NCBI RefSeq assembly: GCF_021130785.1 | Contig: NW_025776238.1 | Coordinates: 186,001 to 250,000 of the forward strand | Direction: 5' to 3' | DNA length: 64,000 nt | Source: Homalodisca vitripennis | Lineage: Eukaryota; Arthropoda; Insecta; Hemiptera; Cicadellidae | In this document: in pieces, positions 50,996-61,077 of the stretch | How the letters are laid out: each line of letters opens with the position of its first letter | Numbering within the stretch: position 1 is the first letter of the stretch | The notes under the pieces: generated by a model | Databases searched by the model: none | Told to the model about the DNA's origin: nothing | The model's input: only the letters and a program-made list of their open reading frames with translations | Program-made: the position numbers and the translations under genes

Positions 50996-52296
50996 TAGTT
51001 TAAGCCTTGTTTTAAATATATTTGTTTGGTTATGATAGAGCCAAGAACGGAGACATCAAGTGCAGAGCGAAGGAAGAGATGAACTAATTATTGAAGGTCT
51101 GGAGAGGTAAGGGGGGGAGTGTTGTATGGGGAAAGGGCGAGTTCAGGAAGCAGACTAAAATTCCGATGGCGCGCTGTGTCTTTTTAAGAATCAACACAGA
51201 TCCCATATGAATGCGTTTTTTACACTTTAAATTTTAGATATTATTTTGAGAGTAAAATATTTTAAATTCTAAAATATAAAAATTTATATTTTTTTACAAA
51301 GTTTTAAACATAGTGTAAAAATTCACTCATTTTTCAAAATAAAAATTATGTCACTCCCTCCGATCATATATCACATACTACTGTAAATATTTGAAATCCT
51401 TATCATCAGACGTTTTCCATTGGGCCTGATTATAAAAAGACCCAAAATGGCTACTCAAATGTATATTATTTCTTATGAAGTTTTGTAACTATTATATTCA
51501 AATATATTACTCAACTCAAAATCGATTGCATAATCTTAAATCTGAATAGCTTCTTCATGGGTATGACGGTAAAGTCGTGTTGGTAGATGGTACTTGTTGT
51601 GTGATTAAAGGATTCCAAATTCGTCTCACAGTAATTTTTATTCATAAACTGTTTATTTTTTTAGTTATTTTTAATTTCAGTTTCGTATAAATGAATTTTA
51701 AGTATTTATATTCCAAATTTCAGAAATCTAAGATTTTCAAGTATTATAAGTAAATCTAGAAAGTCTTATTGAAGTGTGAATTTTAAAATTCAATACGATT
51801 GTTTTAATTATCAAAATTATCAAATTCACTGTATTATTTATTTTTAAGTGTGATTTATTTATTTTGTAACTAAATGAAAAAAAAAACAACTATTTGAACT
51901 TAATTTTTTTATAACAAGATACTTTATTTTGATCAAGTTTTCCTGTTTTAATTTCAAGTCTTTAAATTTTTTTGTATTATAATTTATAAAACAAATATAT
52001 AAATAGGTAATTAGGTACTTTAACATGTATTATTTGAGTTGATAAACTTTACATAACAATAAAATATACATTAAAATTACACATTATTTGATTAAAGACT
52101 ATTTGGTACCTTAAACATGTAATCGTTTTAAAAAGGTGTACACTGGCATAATTCGTGATCGAATAAGTTATTTAGTTTTCTATGAGAATTGTAACATTGG
52201 ATTACAAGAAAAATAATATTTTAATACAAATAAATTAAAGAATCTTTATTTTAAATTTGTTAAAATTTCTTTCAATTATAATTTTATGCATGTCTA
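50996..52296. other. AT-rich non-coding stretch
   Basis: Nothing recognised apart from a small GC-richer patch (51040-51180, including GGTAAGGGGGGGAG) without a frame. Confidence 0.5.
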
Positions 52297-52665
52297 TACA
52301 GTAGAACCCCTCATATCCGGCCACCACGGGACCGAGCCTCTGGCCGGATAACGATTCGGCCGGATAAACCAACCTACAGTACACAACACTTGACGAAACA
52401 AAACAATTGTACTGTACTGTACTAACCGCACTGCAAATAATCAACGAACTGTTTACAGGTTATACCTATTAGCTCAACTGAGGACAAAACAGGAAAATGT
52501 AAACAAATAGATACACCAAAATAACGCAAGAGTCGTGGGAGACTAGTGCGTGCAACTGCGCGTCTGCAAGCCGTGGTAAATAAATTTCGATATTGGCTTC
52601 CGGGAAGTGGCCGGATAAACCGAGGTGCGGTAAAACCAAGGCCGGATATGAGGGGTTCTACTGTA
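52297..52665. mobile_element. Complete MITE of the Tc1/mariner (pogo/Tigger-like) type with TA target duplications
   Basis: The terminal inverted repeats are perfect over 24 bases: CAGTAGAACCCCTCATATCC and GGCC at 52299-52322, reverse complement at 52640-52663. TA flanks both sides (52297-52298 and 52664-52665). The element proper is 365 bp. Internal CCGGATAA words repeat next to each end (GGCCGGATAACGATTCGG on the left, GTGGCCGGATAAACCGAG on the right), perhaps as extra transposase binding sites. There is no transposase, so it is non-autonomous. CAGTAGAACC...TATCCGG ends are characteristic of pogo/Tigger relatives. The short frames crossing it (52235-52727) are accidental. Confidence 0.95.
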
Positions 52666-54206
52666 GTACAAACCATAGTTATAAAAGATGTTCTTATGTT
52701 ATAAGCTAATGTGATAGAGAACTCCAATGACTACTGTACTGAAACTTCAGTATAATGATCCAGAATGAAGTTCTAGTTTCAGAATGTTTCGTGTTGGTTG
52801 GAAAATTGCAGGAATGATAGTAGACACCAAAAACGTTCTCGGTTAGGGTTTGTGCACTTGTGTTAATGTTAAAAATAAAGACAAAAAAAAAATACAAGAT
52901 TGGCCGTACGTTCCAAACGCTTAACGTCATTTGCTAGTTAAACTAAGTATTCATTATTCATTCTCATATTCATTACTCAACTCGGAGTATGTTAAAGCAA
53001 AGCAACTCGGAGTTAGCCAAATCCAGGCTCTACTGAACACGTATAGTTTATTAGGGTTGTGGCTGAGTCCCTCGACCTTTGTAAATCCTGTCTCCCTTAT
53101 CATATTTCAGTCCTTTATTAGTGTCAGGTATAATAAAAAAATCATAAATTCAATTTTGAATAATAAATTAATATTGAGTTAGAGGAACAGCATTATGTTG
53201 ACATCATTGGGGAAAGAGAGGAAGTTTCATTTTATTCGGAGAATTTTCGACTATTTAGTGTATGCATTCAGAACGGGCCAAAAACATTGTTTCAATCTTA
53301 ATTTTCGTACTTTAAAAGTATGAACAAGTAATGTGCAAGTCAAAAAATTTAATGTTTATCTTAAAACAGTTTTCTCTACAGGACAGAAAGTGGATTTTGT
53401 TTGAATTTAAAATGGTGGCCAACACGATAATGTTTTATTAATCTTGTTAAAACTATTATTTTAAGCAATTGCAACTACATAACAGGTATTTAATTCGTAT
53501 AATGATAATGCTTTAAAAAGCTCAAACGGTTAGTGTTTAATACTATCAGTTACCCTGGGTTTCGCAAGCATTTTTGTAGGCTTTGCCTGTGAATGAGCAC
53601 TTCGAGTCACACCTGAAGAATCATATTTCAGACGCCAATGTTTAATTTGCCTTGTTGCCACAAACAAGAACATAGGTTAAAAATGGATATTTATGGGCAT
53701 TTAAATTGAATTATACTGGTCTTAGTATTTTGTTGTGTGCCATTGTTGATTTTGCCTTGATTCCCCTAAACAAGAAAATATATATTCATGCACAGGTCTG
53801 AGAAGCTAACCTCTTTCAAAAAACAATCAAGGGTTTTATACAGTTTTTAAATGTATATTATAAGTTAGTAAATTTGTCTTTGATGTCTGCATTGTAGTAC
53901 TGATTTAATATTTGCTAACTTTTACTGCTAAAAGCACATTTTAATACAATCTAAAGTTGTATGTATTTGAATAGCCCTATATGTTAACCCTGGACCACTA
54001 AGGGATTCTCGTTAAAAAGTTTAGAAATAAAGAATTTTAAATATATGTAAAATTCAGTTTAAACCCATACATAGATAAACTGGTCGTCTAATATTTTTCG
54101 TAAATTGAGTTGTAAGTTAAATTTATAAATACAATTTGTTATGTTTCAAAATTGTTTATCTGCACATTAATAATATTAGTAGATTTTATAACACTAAGTT
54201 GTCATC
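52666..54206. other. AT-rich non-coding stretch
   Basis: No supported gene. The frames at 52706-52930 and 52931-53182 show no motif. Confidence 0.5.
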
Positions 54207-54233
54207 TTTATCTATAACATCGTTATAGATAAA
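54207..54233. repeat. Perfect 12-bp hairpin with 3-base loop
   Basis: TTTATCTATAAC (54207-54218) pairs exactly with GTTATAGATAAA (54222-54233) around ATC. No function can be assigned. Confidence 0.9.
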
Positions 54234-56285
54234 AAAATGAATGTTTTGAAATTTTTTTGGAATGACACAATTGAACACACTACATACACGCAGTTTATCA
54301 AACAGAATTCGATTTCGTGAAAAATAGTAATCGTAACAATGGGGATATAAACAACATTTACAAGAATTATTCTTTGTTAAAGTGAAAACTGTGAGATCAA
54401 ATATCCATGTAAATGGAGAGAGATTGTACCGATATCACCGACAAATTACAAAGCGTGATTTTTGAATCGGTTTTCCAGATACGCGCACATGAACGATAAT
54501 CCCCTATGGAGCAACTTGAGCCACGTATTTATCTACAAAACAGCTGTTTTTTTATCAATCCCGTAAAAATTCCTGCTCGATGTGGTGTACTTGTGACCTT
54601 TGTGATTACAAAAAAACCCAAAGCGTTAAAAATTACAATGTTTGTTTAGCCTTATATCTTATAGTTGTTGACACTTGAGGAAAACGGTAGGTTTCAAACC
54701 TTGTAACTTAGTGTTTTTCAACATATAAAGATGGTAAATTATCGAAATCCCATAATATTTTGAAACTATTCGTAGTTATTAACATACTTTAAACAAAGGG
54801 GATTCGATTTAATTTGATATGTTTAATTAGTCGGAAATGTATTTGTACAGTGGAAAATTGTTAATTGGATTAGGAATAGATTAGATAGATTAATTAGGAT
54901 TTTGTATAAGTTAAATGCTTAAAGCAATCATTAATAAGCCAGTAAAGAACCTTACTGGGATCAACCCAGATGAAGAAGAAAATGAACTTCTCTCCTTTCT
55001 CCATAAACCACTGGTACCCCACCTACTATATGCATGTATTTTTTGTACACCTAGCCTTAGGGTATTTCACTGCCTTATCTTCTTTCGTTCAGAGAATTTT
55101 CTCCTGAAAATTGGTGCGAGCTAATCATCTGTAAAGACTCAATTTAATCAACTTCATGTTTAGAGAGTTACGATCGGGTCTAATTTACTTTAGATTATAT
55201 ATTAATCCAACGCGCATGGTTCGGTTTTATTTATAAGAGTTTTGGCAACATAACGAGTGAAGATAAGACTGTCATTGACTTGACAAACTGAAGAATTAAG
55301 TAAATAATAATTCATAACGGTAATAAGTAATAAATTTGTGGCCTAAGACAAAGAAGAAATAGTTGTATTTTAAATGGGTTAGTCATAAAGCAATATATGC
55401 TATAAAATGAGGAATGTGAGTGAGGGAACGTTCAATGTATCCACTTCATATGAGGATGTGTGTGATGTATTTATGTCCCTAGCTCTTAAATTTTATTAGA
55501 TTTTGTAAAGCCTCAGGAGTGATTGGCTAATTCTCACCCAATTCCAAAAAAAATAACATGAATAGTCATGGAACGTAGGATAATAGGGCTTTGATATAAG
55601 AGTAAATATCTATCTGTGTTGTAATTATTATCAGAATTCGAATAGAGTTTGTATTCGACTGTCTTATGATAATTATGATTTTTTTTAAATGAAACTGTAT
55701 TTGGTATTGACTAGGTGAAACATTTATTGAATTGACTAAAAAAATGTAGATGTAAATATAAATGTTGTATTTGTTTCGTGAACATCTGCTACAAGTACAA
55801 TATTTAAGCATTTGATTCTAATGCTTAGATAACAAGGCATGTCCATTAAAGACATTCAAGGAAAAGGAATGTTAAATTTACTTATTACATTTTACATGTG
55901 GATTTTGATTTATTGAATATTTTATCAACATTACAGTACGTTACAATTGCTGACTAAACCAAGCAGTACATCTGCTTATTCGGCTATTGTTTTTACTCTT
56001 TGCGTAGATCCTCTACGTGAGAGATTACAGGATACCTTATGCCTGAATTAGCTTTTCAAAAACTCAGAGCGGAAACGACATAGGTGGATGAAAACTATTA
56101 CAGTGTATGCTAACTTACATAAATGGGGATGCAAACGATTTAATACAATCTAGAATACATATTGTAAGAATACCTTTTTTCAAGTAGTGTTAGATTGAGA
56201 CGTACTAGTTTCCGAGGACAAACGTAAAGAAGCTGCATCAGCTTATTTCGAGGTACTTTTATCACGTAGTGTTCTATTGCATTAT
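54234..56285. other. AT-rich non-coding stretch
   Basis: No recognised gene or element. The 69-codon plus-strand frame at 54915-55124 begins MLKAIINKPVKNLTGINPDE but has no family resemblance that I can name. Confidence 0.45.
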
Positions 56286-56597
56286 CTTCACCGTATATAA
56301 CGTGACTCACATTCTAGCGGGGCGTGTAATTTCATCTGCCGTGAGTTAGAAGTTCTGTTATTCAGTTTCGTCAAACTTATAAGTTGCAAGTTATTGCTTT
56401 ATGAGGTGTGAAAGTGTGTAAAAGTCAAATTTGTAGTTAATAAAGTAGAACATAAATCTTTAGTCTAGTGGTGTTAACGTATTACGGTGTTATATGATGT
56501 GGTTAGTGTAACATTCAGAGCTGGAACTGGATGACGTCATCTCACCACCAGTGATAACCTCCACACGCGCTAGAGCACACCCTTGTTTCTGTACACC
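56286..56597 (+). promoter_or_regulatory. Promoter/leader-like patch with TATA, initiator-like TCAGT and perfect CRE palindrome
   Basis: TATATAA (56294-56300) stands before TTATTCAGTTTCG (TCAGT at 56362). The TATA-to-initiator distance of about 68 is too long for one canonical core promoter, so these may be separate or accidental. ATGACGTCAT at 56531-56540 is a perfect CREB/ATF-type palindrome. GC content rises over 56500-56600, which ends at the start codon of the short frame below. AATAAA at 56439 and the ACATTCAGAGCTGG stretch would also fit a degraded LTR with downstream leader. Host promoter and LTR remnant remain alternatives. Confidence 0.3.
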
Positions 56598-56711
56598 ATG
56601 GGAGAGATACGTACTTTCCTAGCAGTCCAAAATATAAAGCACGAGCTTTTAGCAGAGTTATTCAATAGTTCGGGAGAAAGACTTTTGCAGTGTATTAACC
56701 AGACCTATTGA
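56598..56711 (+). CDS. 37-codon frame in a good start context, unassigned
   Basis: ACACCATGG is an almost ideal initiation context. The frame reads MGEIRTFLAVQNIKHELLAE and ends LLQCINQTY, TGA. It is too short for a typical protein, and no convincing donor site splits it. It may be a first exon, an upstream ORF, the start of a decayed retroelement frame, or chance. Its position just after the CRE-bearing patch is the reason to list it. Confidence 0.25.
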   Translation: MGEIRTFLAVQNIKHELLAELFNSSGERLLQCINQTY

Positions 56712-57064
56712 TCCAAACTACAAAACCTATTGTGCTTTTAACCACTTTACTCGTCTGCCCAGACAAACACTGGCGACTGGTTTCCAATGCTGTGGCTGTT
56801 TATCTTCTTGTAAAGCGCCATGCTTAACATTTTTACTTAACGTTTCCTAAAATATGAAACCTAAAATTAACATTCAGGTCTCTATATTAAATTATATAAT
56901 AATATTCTTAGAAATCACCAATTGGTGAGGGACCATTATAACTCAAGATAAAAAAAAAACATCGTATTTAGACCTTTGTGATATATCCATTAAAATCTTA
57001 CGATCTTATGTAACTTAAGAAGAAGGTAGGATTACGCCTTACCACCAGTCAACTATCAGTCTTC

Positions 57065-57290
57065 GCTAAGGTTGTATGGATAATTTCAAGTCTATGGCTC
57101 ATTTTTTTCTCAAAACGTTCTGCGTCTTCTTCAAAAAGACAAACAGAAAAAATTACGTCCCTTCGGAAAACAAGAGAAATTATGTCTGCCTACTAAGTGT
57201 TAAGACGCTCAGTGAATTTCCATGGTTGGACATGCCCCATCACTCAACTCATTCTTGTCTATTTAGAAATGAATTTTGATGGAAAAAGTC
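57065..57290 (+). repeat. Dispersed repeat copy (TTTCAAGTCTATGG family), long version
   Basis: ATAATTTCAAGTCTATGGCT, then CTCAAAACG, then AAAGACAAACAGAAAAAATT, then CCCTTCGGAAAACAAG, then TTTCCATGGTTGGACATGCC and CATCACTCAACTCATTCTTG. The last two words align with 49542-49590, so the family spans at least about 220 bp. The overlapping frames (57076-57279, 57197-57403) are repeat by-products. Confidence 0.65.
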
Positions 57291-57684
57291 TGGTACATAA
57301 GATGTTACATTCAAATTTTTTCATTGAGTTAGACATTGAACAGGTTTTAAATAATAAGTTTCGGTTAGACAGGGAGGGCACTACTAGCGCAAAAGTGTGC
57401 TAAAATCAATTATTGTCACAGATTTTTAAAGTTCATTTTCCACTCTATTTTTTGACATTTTTACTGCATGTACTGTATAAGTAAGCTACATTATCCATTC
57501 ATACGTGGCATATTAAAATTATATGTTTGTACTAAGCCTGCTTACAAATATATTTATTCTGATATTTTCTCTTTGCCATCATGGTTACCCATAAGACCAA
57601 TGTCAAAATATTAGCTCACACTTAGCCAAATGCTATGGAAGCAATTTCTTTGAACTCAGTGTTACCTACATAGAAATGAAGCTT

Positions 57685-57790
57685 CATGTATAATTTCAAG
57701 CCTATAGGTTTGTTCGTTTTCGAGATATCGGTCGGACAGACAGGAAATAAATTGGTTTCAACCCCTCGAATGATAGGCTTCATTAAAGCA
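57685..57790 (+). repeat. Dispersed repeat copy (TTTCAAGCCTATAGG family), 5' half
   Basis: ATAATTTCAAGCCTATAGGT, then GTTTTCGAGATATCGGTCGG, then ACAGACAGGAAATAAATTGG, then TTTCAACCCCTCGAATGATA. This is the best preserved copy of the left half of the family; the right half (CCATGGTTGGAC...) is absent. Confidence 0.65.
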
Positions 57791-59162
57791 CAGCCACTAA
57801 CATTTACGCTTTAACAGTTTTCTCCTTATTTTATCCTTATTTCTAAGCACATAAACAGTTTAGTATAATTTGTCTTGATACAAAATCAATGTTCTAAACA
57901 CAACTAAAGTTATTCGAAATAAAAGGATTTCGAAACAGATGTGTTGAAATAATAATTAAAAAGATTTGATTCCTGTAACTTCACTTTAACTGTCTTACCA
58001 ATCGTTCTTGGAGGATTTGGCAATATCATTCATTCATAATAAAAATTTTAAATAGGATAAATTGAAACAGTAGCAAATTTAGCACGTTTATTTTAATTTT
58101 CAAAAGCATGTACTCTCAATAAATATAGCAGCACGTTGTGAAACACGTATCTCCATCCCCATTTAAAAGGTTTATAGCTAAATACATGAAACTGTAGAGT
58201 AACTGTACGTGGTATAAATATATTTATGTAATCTAGATAGCGAGGTGTGAAGGTATTTCTCCTGGGTGTAACGCTACCGACAAGAAGAGTTGAAATATAT
58301 AGAAAAGTTATTTGGGATAGAGTATTCTGATTTTGCATATTTAGTAGGAATTCTGAATCCTTACTAGTCATTACGTGCAGAATAATTAATTTTTTTTCCT
58401 AATATATAAAACAGTCTAGCTTTTCAGTTCAGTTTTGCACATCTTATCCTTATATGCATCTTATATTAATGGTTTCAATTATTACTTTAAAAATATAACT
58501 TATAATTATTTTTACTAATTTTAGGACTTTTGTAAAAAAAGGGGCGGTGAAAAGTTTAGAAATATTATGAAATCATTGTTCTTGTAAGTTATATAATTTG
58601 AAAAATTCTGTTTAAAACGGTTAATATTATATGTACAAAATCATAAAATACGAGTACTATTTATCTAATTAAAAAATTTAAATTTGTTTTCTCCAATTAT
58701 TGTAATGTAAGTCAAACATTTTAATTTAATTTTTAGCAGGCACGAAGGAAAAGAAGGATGTAGGTCCATAAATATTCCTTAAACATAAATCCCATAAGTT
58801 ATTACTTATAGTTAAAAGAAAAGTGAAATTTTACATTCAAACTCTACAAAATATATTTATGGTGCACTACAGTACACACAAGATGTACAACTTTGCAATT
58901 GAACTCAAATATGTGTTCATGATGTTTTAAAAATATCACACAGTTTAAATTATATGACAATATACAAATAACACTTTCATAATATATGAGTTTGTATACG
59001 AAAGTGAGGATATGAGGGATATAAACATATTTTTACATTTGAAACATTGTGTATACAATATTATATTTTCTATAGCATCCTATTTGTAACACCTTTATTG
59101 CTTAAGTTTGAAGAAAATCAATTAGGCAACGCTCTAAACAGTTTGATACTAAATTACAAGAG
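57791..59162. other. AT-rich non-coding stretch
   Basis: No supported gene or element. The 92-codon minus-strand frame at 58093-58371 has no recognised motif. Confidence 0.5.
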
Positions 59163-59819
59163 TTGCCAGATTTATTTGACGTGTTGGAAAGTAAACGGCC
59201 TTTTCTGCTAAATAATTCTCATTAATGGAACTTTTAAATCATTTTGATTAAAATATCAAATCCATAGTGAAGTTTTTGTTTTGTTTAGTGCAAAGTTTAC
59301 GACAAAGCACAAATATACAAACAAAACTGGCAGATTTATTTGACGTGTTGGAAAGTAAACGGCCTTTTTCTGCTAAATAATTCTCATTAATGGAACTTTT
59401 AAATCATTTTGATTAAAATATCAAATCCATAGTGAAGTTTTTGTTTTGTTTAGTGCAAAGTTTACGACAAAGCACAAATATACAAACAAAACTGGCAGAT
59501 TTATTTGACGTGTTGGAAAGTAAACGGCCTTTTCTGCTGAATAATTCTCGTTAATGGAACTTTTAAATCATTTTGATTAAAATATCAAATTCATAGTGAA
59601 GTTTTTGTTTTGTTTAGTGCAAATTTTACGATAAAGCACAAATATACAAACAAAACTGGCAGATTTATTTGACGTGTTGGAAAGTAAACGGGCTTTTCTG
59701 CTGAATAATTCTCATTAATGGAACTTTTAAATCATTTTGATTAAAATATCAAATTCATAGTGAAGTTTTTGTTTTGCTTAGTGCAAAGTTTACGACAAAG
59801 CACAAATATACAAACAAAA
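59163..59819. repeat. Four tandem copies of a 164-bp unit
   Basis: Units start at about 59167, 59331, 59496 and 59660 (CAGATTTATTTGACGTGTTG). The copies differ at only a few positions, for example one added T in the second, AATTCTCG in the third, and CGGG against CGGC in the fourth. The unit ends CACAAATATACAAACAAAA. The high identity points to recent expansion. No coding frame continues across the units. Confidence 0.97.
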
Positions 59820-59962
59820 GTACATTTATTAGTCAAGACAACAAAGGCAAAATATTAGCTGCTTCTGGGACTAATTACTAACTTTTCTAGCCTACTTTAT
59901 TGAAGCAATATTTTCTCTAAATTATCCGACCCTCTTCTTACTTCCCCATCAAGAAATTACGA

Positions 59963-59990
59963 GTATGAATACTTGTACGAGTATTCATAC
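59963..59990. repeat. 10-bp hairpin
   Basis: GTATGAATAC (59963-59972) and GTATTCATAC (59981-59990) are exact reverse complements around TTGTACGA. Confidence 0.85.
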
Positions 59991-60139
59991 AAGTATTTAG
60001 GTCCAAACATATAGGACCTATCAACGAAATATTGTAACAACGTAATATGATGTTACAAGATTTTTCTTCTTATATTGTTCTCTTTTAACTATGCATTAAT
60101 TTTTTCGGACTGAATTTAATTTAGTGTGTTTTGTAAGCT

Positions 60140-60280
60140 TGAATAACTACATATATGTCCTTTATAGAATCGTAGACTATTTGACCGATCATTATGAAAA
60201 TTTTTAGGTATATGTATTATTGCACGTAGAAGGTTTATGTGCTATGCTCATTGATGTAACTCGCCACCAGACGGCGCATT
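60140..60280 (+). repeat. Dispersed repeat fragment (GACCGATCATTATGAAAA ... GCCACCAGACGG)
   Basis: The text ATTTGACCGATCATTATGAA followed by GTATTATTGCACGTAGAAGG and GCCACCAGACGGCGC has the look of a widespread arthropod interspersed repeat. GCCACCAGACGG also occurs at 32415. No coding frame and no ends were identified. Confidence 0.4.
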
Positions 60281-60631
60281 TACAAGTATAAGTTGCATAA
60301 TATACGAGTTATCAAAGCACACATTATAAAGTTATCACATTATAAACTGCAATTAAGAAACAGTGTATATTAAATTGCCAAACACTATTTGAATGCACTA
60401 AATTGTTATGTATATTTTTCTTAAAAATAAATTTCCGGTTGAACTTAAAGCTTGAGTGTTAGATCACTTTATAATAAAGTACATGTACGTGTACAATGGC
60501 TATAAACATATACTTTTGACAGATCTTAGAAAGCTTCATTGACATCCCTGTAATAGGTAGCTCTGACATCAAGCTTAGGTGCTTATTCAACACAATGACG
60601 TGTACAAGGTACTTAATTAACATCTTGTAAT

Positions 60632-61077
60632 TTCAAGGGGGTGTTTATTCAGCACCACAACTACGTCCGTTAGCCAAAAATTCATCCTCCCACTGCAAGG
60701 GATGCTTATACAGTGCCACAACCATATCCATGAGTTGAATATTCATCTACTCACTGAAAGGGGAGCTTATGCAGCATCACAGCCACACATGTCAGTTGAA
60801 TATTCACCCTCTTACTGCAAGGGATGTTTATACAGTGCCGCAACCATATCCATGAGTTGACTATTCATCTACTCACTGAAAGGGGAGCTTATGCAGCATC
60901 ACAGCCACACATGTCAGTTGAATATTCATCCTCTCACTGCAAGGTGTGCTCACTCAGCTTCACAACCATGTCTCTGAGCTGAATATCTACCCTCTCACTG
61001 CAAGGGATGCTAATTTAGCTACCAAAACCTTGTCTGTATCCTGGATATTCACCCTCTCACTGCAAGGGATGCTTAGT
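60632..61077. repeat. About seven tandem copies of a 61-bp unit with two alternating variants
   Basis: ACTGCAAGGG or ACTGAAAGGG landmarks lie at 60693, 60754, 60814, 60875, 60936, 60997 and 61059, 60-62 bases apart. In the first part the variants alternate: GCAAGGGATG...CAGTGCCACAACC and GAAAGGGGAG...CAGCATCACAGCC. This makes a 121-bp two-unit repeat (60693-60935). The unit is GC-richer than its surroundings. No frame is conserved through it. Confidence 0.95.

Noticed and set aside
52235..52727. Minus-strand frames of 69 and 101 codons
   Set aside because: They run across the MITE and its terminal repeats and change frame with it.
57076..57403. Overlapping 67- and 68-codon plus-strand frames
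   Set aside because: They lie within and just after a dispersed repeat whose other copies do not keep the frames open.
59163..61077. CRISPR-like or gene-family interpretation of the 164-bp and 61-bp repeats
   Set aside because: Units are contiguous, lack spacers, and no frame is conserved across units.
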